64,000 nucleotides of DNA from Dipylidium caninum (taxonomy: Eukaryota; Platyhelminthes; Cestoda; Cyclophyllidea; Dipylidiidae): the NCBI GenBank assembly GCA_017562135.1, contig QEYB01001296.1:62001-126000 (forward strand), read 5' to 3'. Shown piece by piece: positions 52,575 to 64,000 of the stretch. A program made the translations under genes and the position numbers. Within the stretch, counting starts at the first letter, position 1; every line of letters begins with the position of its first letter. The notes beneath the pieces were generated by a model. The model saw nothing but the letters and a program-made list of their open reading frames with translations. It ran no database searches and was not told the origin of the DNA.

Positions 52575-53115
52575 TTATTTTAATGAGGGATTGTATACTT
52601 TATCAAAATCATGTGGTGAGCTTTTAGGGAAGAGTCCAAAGTTTTTGCGCTGGTTTTTGAAGAATGGGGACCTGACGACAGGCTTAGAAACCGAAAGTGG
52701 GGCTGGCATCAGCTCCGTTCCAGTCATATCGACCAGACGAGAACGTGATTTGAATGTAGGAGAACCGCAAACTTCTCTTTTCGGGCGGTACCTTCTTAAC
52801 CGAAATTGGTGACGAAGAACCGGTTGATAGGGAACCGCCTATACACAATTAAAGGAATAATGGTCAGAACACAGAAAACCATACTTCCCTTTGATAGGCA
52901 GAAGAAACCACAGAAAACGAGAAAAAATAAGATCACAGTAAAGCACGAGCCAAACTGTCGAGTTATCGAAGTAAAAAGTCTACCAGAACAAAGAATGAGA
53001 GCATCTAATGAACGAAGATCCTCCAAAGCATCTTTTAAGTAATCGTAAGTTTGGAACGTGGTCGAAAGTCTCAGGCGATATTTACAAGAAGCAGCAATTA
53101 TTTCCATCATACGTC
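52575..53115 (-). CDS. C-terminal exons of an unrecognised gene, convergent with CCT1
   Basis: Exon 53115-52937 (phase 1 in, 0 out) joins exon 52838-52575 in phase. The second exon is open for 87 codons and ends with TAA inside an aaataaa run. It is basic and Pro/Ser-rich (LRRYRPKREVCGSPTF, PHDFDKVYNPSLK), without a start codon of its own near the 5' end. The first exon is helical (YDYLKDALEDLRSLDAL). The intron between them is 98 bases and T-rich; read through, it mimics membrane helices. The stop codon lies 492 bases from that of CCT1, tail to tail. Upstream exons probably lie at 54.4 and 56.3 kb. No family is recognised. Confidence 0.55.
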
Positions 53116-54360
53116 CTAAGCATTATACATATATCTGCACTACAGAGCAGGAGGACTCCTCTGATACATCGCACTAGCTCTGGAAATGGGTACGTCGCAA
53201 TAAAGCTTAGGTGCGAAACGCCAAATGCGCCGTATAACTCTAGTATGATACGCACATAAAAACCCGCAATTGGCAGATGATAAGTTATAATAAAAACCTC
53301 AGAGACCTCGGCTGCCCACCTCTGGCACAACCGTATGCGCCATTCAGCAACCGGGACGTTCAGTTCATGCACGAAGTTCGACAGAAAGTCAACGATTGGC
53401 GTTCAACCTCAGGGATCATATAAATATTGCAATAATTGGTTTGAACAAAAGGTTTCAGTGACTTATAAGCCATATAGAAGGTCTAGTCATTATAAGCGCA
53501 CTCCTATCGTTAACTCAGCTCTGCCAAATGCTATCTGCCAAAAAACATTGCATATAATTTGGAAAAAAGCCTTTGGCGTCGTTGCATTGTCATTCTTAGC
53601 AAAAATTACGGTGTGGAGTTATTGCGGCTGTAGATGTCCCCGTTAATGCCCTAGATTGTGTAAAACAAACAAACTTCTATGGATTTTTTCTTAAACCTAC
53701 CTTCTAAAAACACCTTCTCTAATCTGATTTCATGTTTTGCTCATTAAAACTCACAGTCTTCAAATAGGTGCTCGAATAATCTACTTTCCACTTTCTACTT
53801 ATCTACAACCTGCGTCTCTGCCAAATCGTCATTGCTTTGCATGTCGCATTGCCAAAATTTACACTTGTGGAGGAATACTCGAATAATTTTGACCAATAAT
53901 GCGCATCGTTTCCTCTAGCACACAGTTTCGTCGTCGGGATGCCGCCCTATCATGCACATATACGGTTGGCTAACATCTCTGCCTCCGTTAATGTATAGCT
54001 CTCACTTCATTATTTAAACTTTTATCTCGCCTCTATTCGTCTACGTTTTAGCGGCGGAGTTTCCTCTTTCCTTTCCTAAGGTACTCTCCTAAGTGTTCAC
54101 CGAAAAAATCATATATATCCAAACTATTTTGGCGTGGCTTATTCTCGGGCCATTAATTTTTCTGTTCTTCCTCCTACAATTAACCATGGTTGGAATCGAG
54201 TTGATATTTATTAACACTCTGCTATTATTCCATTTTTAAATAAAGCAAGTTGTCTCTGGCCTTGGGTGCATCATTAAACAACTTATCGTTGCTTAAAAGG
54301 ATAAAAAAATTTATAACAAAATCCTATCCCCTCAGCGTTTTATAACTCTAAAGTCTACAC

Positions 54361-54601
54361 CTCATTTAACGAATGCATAAAAGCTAGAAAGTTCGAATGA
54401 GATTTAATGGTGTCTATTTCTTCTTTAAAGAAGCCAGGTAACGACCCTCTCCATCTAATCACCAGTTGTGGGACGGATAAATATGTACTTTCATAGTCCA
54501 GTTCCGATCTTAAATTTCTCTCATTCCATCCAACCCGCATATAAGGAACGGTTAGGGTTGAATTGTTTACTAACTGTAATTTCTGCCAATACGGATTAAT
54601 T
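54361..54601 (-). CDS. Isolated coding exon, unrecognised
   Basis: A 241-base exon with acceptor ggttttag and donor gtgtag (phase 2 in, 0 out). It reads as a well-ordered segment with aromatic and charged residues (NPYWQKLQLVNN, TVPYMRVGWNERN, QLVIRWRGSLPGFF). It may belong to the gene ending at 52575, but the phase of the next exon (1) requires at least one missing exon between them. Confidence 0.5.
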
Positions 54602-56256
54602 CTAAAACCGAATGGCAATGCAGCCAAATTTAATGAGAGTGCTCGACGGTAAACCGCGCTTTAATTGATGACGCAAAAGTGAAAACACTCGAATCTCCAG
54701 TCACATCGGTCTCATGAGGTAGGCTGTTTTGACGCACAGCACTTCGAGGTTTCTACGGTCTACGCCACTGCAATTATTACTGGAACCATGAATCTTACTG
54801 TTCATCTGAACAAATCAAAACAATCGGAATTTGAATTGGTCCTTTAGGCCTTTACCAATAAGTGAAATAATGTAGGTCATACGTGTTTTGGCTCAAGGAA
54901 TTCTAAATGCTCAGCATACTCAGTCAAAATGCCATAGACTTATCGTGAATGGACAGAAAGTCCCGCTTATCCCATTAATTTATCACATATTTAAAGAATG
55001 TGAAGGTTTGGAAGTGATGGCGTTGTTGGCTTCAAATCCAACATGTTAAAGCCAAGGTTCAATGGAACGGCAAGCAGAATTCTTGCCTTAACAATAAAAA
55101 TCTCCGAAGAAGTGGATCAATGTAGCAGTTTCATCCCCGGCTGTAATTTTTTTCGCTCGGCGGTGACCCCAAATGCAAAAATAAAATCCGGTTAATTAAA
55201 AAAGTAGGTAATTAAATTTGTCCATGAGGGGAAAAATAGATTGAGAGGGTTTCTATATCGAACCTACTAAAGTTGTGTGCTCATGCGGAAATCTTTGTTT
55301 ACTTAAGAATTTCCAATTACCTGGAATAGGAGACATGTCAGATGTTGAAGCACTTTGAGATCCATCCTTCGCGATGCTTGGAACAAAAATGTCTTCATCA
55401 CGTAACTTCGACGTTGCATCCTTTGTGCTTTGTCTGACACGAAGAAAGGCTGTTTGAATTACATCAAAATGCCTTCAAAGCGAATTACTAAATAGCCCTG
55501 GAGGAGGTGATTTACGCTCATATTAATATTTCACTATAAATTAACAAATTGCAGTAAAAGTGAGCCTCCGAGCAGTCAACTCTCTTATCAAAGGCATTTA
55601 AAACTAGCGCTTAAATCCGGGGTCTGACGTTTTTAGGCTACAAAGAGTATTTCCAGACCTGTCCATAAAGCAAAAGCTGAAGAGCCGACAAGATTTGCGA
55701 GCTCATCCTCTCACTCATAAACATTATAGTCCATTTTTGTAGGAAATGGAACACATGCGAATCGCAAAAAACACGTGGTGGCAAAGGTTTTTTCGGCCAA
55801 AGACATGCTAACATGCCTCGCCAGTAAGCGGACCCGGCTTCTCTAGTCGGCTTTTGAGGAAGTGGTGCGTTGGGTCTACTTTTGTCGGACTTTTCTCAGG
55901 AGTGGACGAATCCCGTGAATATGGAAATAAGCATTTGGTGACGTATAAACGTGAATTCATGTCAATTTAAGGGTTTTATTTACGGAGACAGTTGCTTATC
56001 TCTGTGTAAACAGACGTAAGGAGAATGGGAGGTAGAAAGCAAATGTGTCGTGCAATTACCGCCCTCAATAAATTTCCTACTTGTTGAGTAACAGTAATGC
56101 TTACGCTTGAGTAAAAAAGGTGGTTTTATTCGACCAAAATCATATCGGCCATTAATTAAATGTTTTCAGGGGAAAGTTACCATTTTTATAAAAATTTTTA
56201 TCACTGATAAGGACTGGAAATATTGACGGTTCAAAAAAGTTAAACAGCTTACTTAC

Positions 56257-56349
56257 ATCCTTGTTTGTCTTGCGTTTCATGAAGAGCGAGCGAATTTTTG
56301 GCAAATAGAAGTGTAACAGACGACTTCCACATAGGGGAGGCTGGGTTGT
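56257..56349 (-). CDS. Isolated coding exon, unrecognised
   Basis: A 93-base, 31-codon exon between a good acceptor (gccgtttgcag) and a consensus donor (gtaagt), phase 0 at both ends. The reading frame is basic (FYLPKIRSLFMKRKTNK). It is probably an upstream exon of the same minus-strand gene as the exon at 54.4 kb, but no direct join could be made. Confidence 0.45.
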
Positions 56350-58537
56350 CTGCAAACGGCTATTTCAGCCATGAAGTGGAGTACATTCACTCATAAAATC
56401 CTACTGCTGTCAGCATGGGCAAACAGCAGCCACGAATAGAGGACGTTGTTCTTCCTAAATGCATTTATAAGTATGAACAGTTGGCAAGACAGTGGCAACT
56501 TACTCCTTGGTGTGATTGTTTAAGCTCCTGCCCTATCTCGTTACGCTGGTTTGCCTCGCGAAGCCGCCCCTTCATTCTTTACGGGGTCACAGAAGTGACT
56601 CCGAAGGGTCCAGAAGGAACTCAAATTAGTGTTGTGATAATAGTCACTAATCAAATATTAAAGTTATGTAAATGTGGTTCTTTGAAAGTCACGTTAGATC
56701 TTATCTTGCGGCGAAAGTAAAAGAGGTGCCCGAATTCTGGAAATAATGGCCCCCACTTCTTTCCTTTGGAGCTTGAGTCCCTCTTCCACTCCCAATTTTT
56801 CCTATTCGCAATGTAGGGCACTGGTGCGGAGTTCCTCCACACGATTTACCAGTCTAATTGTACAGATCATAATCCATGATACTTTAAAATTAATGTCACA
56901 GGCCTGCATGGGCTCGCTTGTGAGATTTCAGGAGACCGTGGGTTACGTGTCAGCAACGCTACGAGGTGAAGTGAAACGCTCAATGTTACTCCAATCAAAG
57001 GAAATTATCAGTGGCGCAAAATCACGTCCACGGGTTGAGCATCAACCTCAAGACTTGGAATTGGTACTTAAGATGCGAATTAACTTTCTCCTCATTGCAT
57101 TTACGCGCATTAATCTCATCCGAATTTGGAGGAAGGCAGACTTGGTTTAGGTAATACTCTCTCTAACGCACAATCTCTTGTTCGTTCGGAATCATCCCTT
57201 CGCCTTTTGCACTACCACTTGCTGTGGAGAGAAACATCGGAGTGTATGCGCATATGCATTATGCGAGTATGTTTGTGTATGTACGTAAATGCAAGCACGA
57301 TTACAATGGCGTTTAAGCCTTCAACTTTGACCGTTTCTCGAGGTAAGTCCGCCTAACTTCCTTGCTGCCCTCGTGTTTCTCAATTTTTCCAAATGGCTTT
57401 GTCCTCGAAGCCACTGCATTAGGCTGGTAAAAATTTGCAAAATAGCGTTATGCCTGTGCATGCGGCCATTATTATTATCTGCGGTCAATTTATCAACAGT
57501 GACTATTTCAACTTAATTGGCCACTGTTGCTTGAGTACTTCACCTCCGACAAAAGGCTGAGCAGTGAATTCTAGTTTGGCCGCCCTCCACAAAATCATGA
57601 CTGTCTTTGCCGCATAGTCGAAAAATGTGAGACACTCCGAAATACTCACAGAGCACAAATCAGGGTAGTCCAGATTCCTTCCCCCCCAGAGACATTAATT
57701 CCTCTCATATCCGCATAAAGTCTCCTTAAGATTTCATTATATTCATATTTTCTGTGATCATAGACAAAGTGAAACCACATAATGGACCCTAGGGGACCAC
57801 TCTCGTTTCTTAGAATTTCATCCTAACTGATAGACCATCATTAAGCACTCACAATGGGTGCTCGATGAGAGTGGAAGGGTGGACTCACCACGGCCCGTTT
57901 CTGGCCCGACGCCAAGCGTCGCCGTGGGTCTGCTGATTGAGGTGGGTTAATTACGTCAGCACAAATAAAACACCATTACGAATGGGTTAGTAGAGTGGGA
58001 CAACGAAGATCTTTAGCCCACATCCCGATTCGTCCTTCCTTTATCCTCACCGTTGCTGAATTCTGGCTGTTCTTCAGTTGTGAAAGTACCACCCAACTGG
58101 CTCCTTTGCATGCCCACCTCCATAATCCACCACCGAGACAATCACTCGCTAGCTACAAGTTCTCCTACGTTATTTCCACGGCGAATTATACTTGCCTGGT
58201 GTTTCGCTCCCTTAATCGGCTTAAAATTCCGCGACGATGACCAAACATTCCTCCACCAGTCCAGGCAACCACAGTTCACTGAGCAGAGAACGCATTTTCT
58301 ATCACTGTTTAATATCGCGTTTTCTATTTCACCGTTTAGGTGCCATTCATAGACAATAAGACGGCTTAATGTATGGTAAAATTAAACAAATCCACAAAAA
58401 TTTCTCCGCTGTTTCGACAACAAGCCTATTTCGGGCAGCAAGGCGTGGAAGAGGGCCAGGCAAAGAGAGAGGGAGAGGTTGATGGACCGCACTCTCTGTT
58501 TTTTGCGCTCTGAGAAGACCGCTCCTTTCGCCGAATT
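56350..58537. other. No supported gene
   Basis: Open frames on both strands between 56.4 and 57.4 kb overlap and lack paired splice sites. One minus-strand frame near 56700-56800 (EKLGVEEGLKLQRKEVGAII) has protein-like composition but meets a stop and could not be joined to a neighbour. Otherwise I see nothing beyond AT-rich sequence. Confidence 0.4.
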
Positions 58538-60019
58538 TCAGCAGCCACAGCAGTCAACGTCCGGTTGTGTTGTTTTTGCAGGTAGGCAACTGTGTGCCTC
58601 GGCACGTCCGCTGCGGGGGCTGCCTCGGCGGTGTTTTGAGGTTGCGACAGTCTGCAAAATGTTCGATGACGACTGACTCCCGCGAAGAGACCATGAGGAT
58701 GTGGCCACCACCCTTAGGCCAATCAGGACCTTTGATGGAGGCATGTGAAGCTGCGGTTTAATCGGTGCTACTTCATTTCTGAAAATATCACCATCTGCAC
58801 TGCTAACTGCAAAGTTGTGGGGGCGAAATCATTTTGACGATAGTCCATGGGATTATGCGTCTAATGTCGACGTTCTCAAGCCTTATCCCGCCTTACATCA
58901 TTTTATCCATATGTAGCGCCACGAGTATCCTGGCCTTACGCCCCAGAAGTAGAGAAATTGACAAACGCCTTTTTTTCCTTCCCTGTTTAATGCACCGAAT
59001 GGGGGCAGTTGGAAATCAGAAGCTCTTGCCTTCGACAATTTTGCATCATTAAAATAGTGAGGACGATAAACTTCGGTGGGCAAAACCTACTGATACTGCC
59101 GGTAGTGGCGATTTCGGCGGAATTCTTTACTCTGCCCGTAAAAACAGTTTATGTGTTGGCTTTTTAACGAGCACCGTAAGTCACGGGGTGAAGCAACTGC
59201 TCAAACCGCAAATGGAATGCAAATGCAATGTTAATTCGTGCATTTAATAAACTATTGAAACATGTCCGTCAAAGGAGAATCATCGGTGAGCAAACCGAGG
59301 GTCGTACTTTAATTAATAAATTATTTTTAAGGGCGCAATCGAGGCGGCATGCGCTCGAGCACATCAGCGGTCGTAAAAGTGAGGGAGGACTTACGGTGAG
59401 TCTGTGTGGTTCGATTTTCGTGATTTCCTCTACCTGTGCAATCCGAAGCGGAGGGGAATCCCATGCATTAAAAATCGCAAGTCCTTCCAGTTGAGCATTC
59501 CGCGGTGGAGTTAGAGATGGAGGTGAGCGAGACGCGGCACCAGAATCGTGGCATGGCTTCTGTTTAAACGTGCAAGACGCTGCGTGCCTCCAAAATGAGG
59601 AAATGCATTCTGAAGATGGGAAAAGAAGGACATTCTTCACTACTACAAGTAGCTCATTTGCATCTTGCGAGGTCCAAACTACCTTCATAATAGATAGATA
59701 AATAAATGCTAGGCGGACCCGTCGGAGAGGTTGGTGGTGTGACCGCCGTACGGATTCAACGGCAGGAATATCATCGCTTTAAACTTATTGGGTTCTGCAA
59801 AGACATTGGCCGCCTATTATACTAGGAGGGATTATATTTATTTTATTCAGTAATACTGCCAATCCTATCTCCTCGAAGGCACCGTGGAGTGTCGCCTTGC
59901 TTACCGCAACGCAGCCAATCGGCCCTTCCGTCGGTTGCAGAAGATGAAGTTCAAACGAAGACAGTTTGTTGAGGGATAGACGCGAATGTTGCGCAAATTT
60001 ACTTTTCGAAAGTTTCAAA
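58538..60019 (-). CDS. Putative gene tail with Cys-Cys-Gly-Cys C-terminus
   Basis: Three exons join in phase 0: 60019-59905, 59682-59395 and 58729-58538 (stop TGA). The first two read smoothly across the junction (FELHLLQPTEGPIGCVA then VVWTSQDANELLVVV) and look like alternating beta strands, then a Ser/Pro linker (GAASRSPPSLTPP) and LEGLAIFNAW. The last exon is Ser/Arg-rich and ends DVDCCGC, a cysteine-rich end of the kind that is often lipidated in membrane-associated proteins. The first exon enters in phase 2, so upstream exons are missing. An alternative donor exists at 59434. The last exon is the least secure, because a good plus-strand acceptor (gtttttgcag at 58572-58581) overlaps it. 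Confidence 0.4.
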
Positions 60020-61109
60020 CTACACAGAATAGACAGATGGAATGAATTACCCACACGTCCTTGAAATCTCGTGTCGCCTCCGTCCACCTTGCAGCACGGT
60101 GATGCAGTCACTTAGAATCGCTGATTAATCCTCGCCCAAACGGCCCCAAGGTGCCGCTTCCTCTCTCTCTCTACGCGGGTAGTGGTAGTCCTCCTAATTG
60201 CCTCATTGCTATGGGAAGGATTTTCGAATCTATCCTCTCTGGACAATCACCGTTTTCGGTTAAAGTTGACAAAATAACTGACCACTTGCTCACAGTTAGC
60301 CCCAACGAAACAATTTGTAGTAGCCTTCGACTCGATATTAGCCTGGTGCTCCGAATGGGAGTGATCTCATGCACCCGCAGGACGTGTGACTATTTCACGG
60401 CAAAATGCCAGTTCAGCAGACCGTGGGGCTGACACCGTCTTGTGCGGTTGATGACGTGGTGCTCTGAGGTCAGTTGGAATAGTTGTTTTGACCCACACCC
60501 TGACACTCGGCATGGCTTATTTAGACTATTTCGGTGCCGTCATACCATCCAGCTTATCCTCTTCAAAATTCTTCTTCATGAATTTCGTACTGCACAAAAC
60601 TTGTCGCCACCATCATGGTCGACAGCAGTGACAACAAGTTCATGGGGAATTTACAACGCCTGTTGATGGAGCAACAGCGCGGCTCCAATCTGCAGTTGAT
60701 CTGACAAGTCACTACACGTAAAGTCCACAATCACGGAGTTTTTTGATAATCACTTTTCTGTGTATCGCGACTTCCACGATGTCTTGCCCCTCGTCAGGGA
60801 AATTATTGCGCTTTTCACCTTTAAATATTTGGGTACGCTCGTTCGCCTGACCTTAAGCACCAAGTGTCTCTTCGCGCGCTTCCTAACTTTTCCCTCGGAG
60901 CTAGCAAGAAGCATGCTGTTATAGTGTGCCTGTGATGCCGATTATCACTTTGGTCTATTTGTAATCAAGTTATCACATTGTCAGTTCACACCATTCCTCT
61001 GAGAATTTCTCTAATAAGGTTAACCGTTTCACACATGCTGGAATGAGGCATATCATTAAAACACGGTGCTCTGGGGGCGGCTGCTAATGCGCGAGATGAC
61101 AGCGCTGTG

Positions 61110-61424
61110 TCAAAGCGAGATTCCGTTCAGCAATAGGAACGTTTTATTAGACGTATGTTGGCTTGCCCTCCCTCCTCCCCTTCCCGTTCCGCTGTTTAGG
61201 CTCATCGCAGACATGCGATGCAACTTTTCCTTCTCATCGCCACCGTCTGTTCGGATATATTTCGACTTCCGACGCGTTGTACAACTGTTTCCGTCGTCTT
61301 CAGCAGTGTGAGCGAACTTCTCCGCTCTTGAAACGGCCGTGTTGCTCTCATATCCGCAGTCCGTGCGCGCCGGCTCGAGCTTTACAGCTTCATCTTCGAA
61401 TGGGATCAGGAGCGATTGAAGCAA
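61110..61424 (-). CDS. Possible coding exon, charged low-complexity
   Basis: An open minus-strand frame rich in acidic and basic residues (HTAEDDGNSCTTRRKSKYIR, DGGDEKEKLHR) ending in a stop at 61110. Composition favours real coding over chance, but no splice partner was found. It may be an upstream exon of the gene at 58.5-60.0 kb. Confidence 0.25.
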   Translation of the reverse strand: MLQSLLIPFEDEAVKLEPARTDCGYESNTAVSRAEKFAHTAEDDGNSCTTRRKSKYIRTDGGDEKEKLHRMSAMSLNSGTGRGGGRASQHTSNKTFLLLNGISL

Positions 61425-61668
61425 GGGCGATAGGAGTCATCGGTTAGAGTAAGCTTATCGCCTCTGTGGCCTTCATTTGTTAATTTCTTTAATGTTATGG
61501 TCTTCCCTTAGTAACATATTTGCTTCTTATAAACGGGATATTGCACCGATTAAGTAGAAAAAACTAGGTGGCCTATTCCAGTCAATGAAAACGAAGAAAT
61601 CAAACCTACGTGTGAAGTACCACGTTAGGTAATGAGCCGAAAGTTTGATCTATTAGCAGTCAAAAGAC

Positions 61669-61674
61669 TTTATT
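61669..61674 (-). terminator. Polyadenylation signal of the 155-residue gene
   Basis: AATAAA on the minus strand about 100 bases after the stop codon at 61775, supporting that stop as the true gene end. Confidence 0.65.
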
Positions 61675-61774
61675 CCACGGTAACTTATTGTACCAACCAA
61701 AATACGTAAAAACCACAAGTGAGCAACCATGAGGGGAGAATGCGCAAGGAAGTCGATTCACCCACTTCCTCTCC

Positions 61775-62934
61775 TCAGAGTTTTCTTCGGTATACATACA
61801 AGAACTGCTCATTAGGCTCGTTACAACATAACCAGTCACTAAAAGGACTTCGCTGGTTCAAACTCAGCTCTTTGACGGATCGAGCCATTGCATCATTCGT
61901 CTGCCTTACGTATCCTTCCGTACCATCAAGTATGTACGGTTTGATGTCTTTGGCGTGGAGTGGAGGCGGATTTGCAAACTCCTAAAGACTAATGAAAGCA
62001 TGCTTGGTCGAAATGCACATTGCGTTATGTGGTAAAAACGGAGGTTCATTGGGAGGTTGTGCATCTATGTCGAGCGAGGGCATTTCCCGGAAGCACCGAG
62101 TCCACTGACTCGTGCGGCGGACCTCATCACTCGCTTTAATTGAAGAGAGAGCAAAGTTCCCGTGTGTAGCGGCATACGATTCAGAAATTAACTGATTTCT
62201 CTCTGTGTCGCCAAGGCCTTTCAGCAATATGGCGAAGCCTTCGTCTTGGCAATTTGGATGTTGGCTCCGCTTTTGAGTCAAAGATGGTGAATGAGGGAGG
62301 GGGCGAGGATGACTTTAAATACCAAACAAATCTCACTCTTCTTACATTCACCTTTGTCAGTCTTGGTAATTTTCACTGTGCAAACATCCATCCCTGCAAA
62401 GTGATGCTGATTACTTCCACTCGCGTGGGTCTTGCAATACCATGCGCAGGAGTCGAGCCTGTCTATTTTCTCCCTTTCGAAGATTTACTAAATCAAGGAT
62501 TGCGGTCGCTTTAGGCGCCGGATAAGACAAAAGCTCCCCTAAGGCTCTCAGCTCTGATGATCCAGGTCGGGCGATGCTGGCGAAAGCGGAACCGGAAGAA
62601 GGGAGGAGATGTGATTAACCTTCTCATGCATATTTCAGTAATCGTGGAAGGTAAGAACCTGAAGTGATAAATCGGACATTTTTTGCTTTGTCACTCATAA
62701 GATAATTCAGCGGCAATATGAGCGCTTTTATGGGGACATGCAAATGCTTCCTCTGCAAGCCCAGTTCGGCGTTCCCAGCCCCTGTGGTGGCGCACATTTC
62801 TGTACATTTCTGTACACTACCAGGAAGGCAAAAATGCTCCACTCTGACCTCGGCCCACTGGGGCCTTTATGAGTACTGGAATCACTGGACGTGCCTTTGT
62901 GTGAAACAAAGCGCTTCTGTATGTCTGCACTCAT
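61775..62934 (-). CDS. Complete 155-residue protein, unrecognised
   Basis: Three exons, 62934-62821, 62269-62123 and 61981-61775, all joined in phase 0, give 155 residues. The N-terminus is Ser/Lys-rich (SHKGTSSDSSTHKGPSG). The core reads WSIFAFL, DEGFAILLKGLGDTERNQLI and NFALSSIKASDE. The C-terminal exon is particularly protein-like (KDIKPYILDGTEGYVRQTND, SPFSDWLCCNEP, FLYVYRRKL). The second donor is GTCCGC, similar to the GTCCGT donor used by FUT8. The start ATG lies four bases after a good acceptor (gtgtatttcag), so the message may be trans-spliced or have a 5' UTR intron. No membrane helix or signal peptide is seen. No family is recognised. Confidence 0.58.
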
Positions 62935-62938
62935 CTCT

Positions 62939-63060
62939 CTGAAATACACGCAGTCCATGAAAAACGGGGCATTATGTAGTTTTTTCCCCTGCTTAGCCCA
63001 TCTTACCACATTATAGGGAGTGCGTCTGAGGGACGGGAAGGTAATCTTTTAGGGCTGCCG
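62939..63060. promoter_or_regulatory. Possible short divergent intergenic region
   Basis: About 120 bases separate the 155-residue gene (-) from a possible plus-strand first exon starting at 63061. If both are real, this is a second compact divergent pair like the one at CCT1. Confidence 0.25.
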
Positions 63061-63192
63061 ATGGAAATTAGACAATCTGCCCATAGCCAGAACATATTAA
63101 GTAAACTTGGTCCTCTATTCCGACATTCTCCCGACCGAGCTGCTCGGTACCGTCGCTACGCCGCATGGAGCACCGCAAATTCCGGAATCGCC
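63061..63192 (+). CDS. Possible first exon of a plus-strand gene
   Basis: ATG at 63061 opens 44 codons ending at a consensus donor (gccgtaagt). The sequence is basic and mixed (NILSKLGPLFRHSPDRAARY). Downstream exon candidates near 63435-63481 and 63551 have good acceptors (acccttcag, tgatctcag) but do not match phase 0, so the gene model is unfinished. A minus-strand frame overlaps and cannot be excluded. Confidence 0.3.
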
Positions 63193-64000
63193 GTAAGTGC
63201 ATTGAAGGCGAAGGGTTTTGCTGGTACCGCCTTTTCGTGTTGATTAAATGCAAATTTCCCGAATAATCACAAGTAGCCGTTGGCACCTATGAAGTCATCT
63301 AGCAAATATTATGGCAACTGGAGCGTCGCTTCTCGTTGACAATTTTTACTGACTCCCCATTTTTACTATCTAAGGTGACTTTTACTGAGAAATGAACTCG
63401 GCGAATTTGCTTTTTACCCTTCAGCTTCTCTAGCAATGCTGGAGGCGATACGACCTCTGGATGGTTCATTCTCATATTTAACGGTAAGATTTTATGGAGG
63501 CGGTGAAGACATTTATATTTCCTCGATTCCCTATGATCTCAGAGGACTCCGTTGTCTTGAAAATAAAGTTTGCCGAAGCCTAGTTGGGGGACTCAGTTAC
63601 ATGCAAAGAATTTTATCCTAGTGAACGGGGAAGGCCACGTCTTCCGCGTCGGGTGCGACTTCGCACTTTAGTTGCGGTTAACAGGCGAGCAAATTCCTCT
63701 TTAACCAATCCCGATGAGGCGACGAGGTTAGCAAGGACCTTCATTTCAGAAAGAATGGAAAATGACTGCAAAGTGTATACAAATGGGACGACAATTTCCC
63801 ATCCAAGACAACAACATACTGTTCACCATTGAGATGTGTAATTGAGGCTAAAAGAAGTGGCCATTTGTCTGGCCTTTTACTTCAATTTAATCCAATTAGA
63901 ACCAAGTGACAGTTACTACGATCAATGCTGAAGGTTGGTTGGCGACAAAGAAAATGGAAACATCAAATAAATACATCAAGGAAAAACCGCAGAAGGTTTA

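Noticed and set aside
52796..53110. A minus-strand open frame resembling a membrane protein with reticulon-like hydrophobic helices
   Set aside because: The hydrophobic part is a T-rich 98-base intron read through. Splicing it out joins two hydrophilic exons in phase and opens a longer frame to 52575.
58582..58761. Plus-strand Cys-rich exon resembling a cystine-knot growth factor
   Set aside because: The acceptor is good and the Cys spacing is suggestive (CVPRHVRCGGC), but there is no signal-peptide exon or upstream partner, and the minus-strand reading joins two other exons in phase.
60151..60432. 93-codon plus-strand frame as a gene
   Set aside because: Protein-like in part, but an equally plausible minus-strand frame overlaps and neither has paired splice sites or a recognisable motif.
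61840..61880. Possible tRNA T-arm (ggttcaaactc)
   Set aside because: It lies inside a coding exon on the other strand, and no matching acceptor or anticodon stem is present.

Overview
This is a eukaryotic window and most likely comes from a parasitic flatworm, probably a tapeworm. The genes are split by GT-AG introns, and several of these are only 29 to 37 bases long, which is typical of platyhelminths. The protein-coding exons are separated by AT-rich, repeat-poor stretches with a few microsatellites. There is no bacterial gene organisation, no rRNA or tRNA gene and no CRISPR array. The organism call is an inference. I rebuilt the gene models by hand from splice signals, matching exon phases and protein similarity remembered from known families. 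Many real exons carry no start codon, so simple ORF calling misses them.

Layout, left to right. 1-6.7 kb: the C-terminal part of an unrecognised minus-strand gene that runs off the left edge. 7.3-7.9 kb (+): OSTC, a complete oligosaccharyltransferase subunit with four exons and three introns of 29-32 bases. 8.6-8.9 kb (-): a complete 89-residue mitochondrial COX7B/deltamethrin-resistance-like protein. 11.1-14.8 kb (-): FUT8, the core alpha-1,6-fucosyltransferase, in seven exons with one frameshifting base in the last exon. 17.5-42.7 kb (-): a single very large gene that I assemble from 24 phase-consistent exons. It encodes an unrecognised, roughly 1,980-residue, secretory-pathway multi-pass membrane protein. 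42.7-48.6 kb: no gene that I can support. 48.6-49.9 kb (-): a small putative gene. It lies head to head with CCT1 (TCP-1 alpha, 50.0-52.1 kb, +), which is complete in six exons and has one GC-AG intron. 52.6-56.3 kb (-): the tail exons of an unrecognised gene convergent with CCT1, plus further isolated exons. 58.5-60.0 kb (-): a putative three-exon gene tail ending in a Cys-Cys-Gly-Cys C-terminus. 61.8-62.9 kb (-): a complete 155-residue unrecognised gene with a polyadenylation signal. 63.1 kb (+): a possible first exon of a divergent gene.

Functionally, OSTC and FUT8 both belong to N-glycosylation. OSTC helps transfer the glycan to nascent chains in the ER, and FUT8 adds core fucose in the Golgi. 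The giant membrane protein has an N-terminal signal and many N-glycosylation sequons, so it would be a client of that pathway. CCT1 (cytosolic folding) and the COX7B-like protein (respiratory chain) are housekeeping genes. The gene neighbourhood shows no operon logic, but two closely spaced divergent gene pairs suggest shared promoters.
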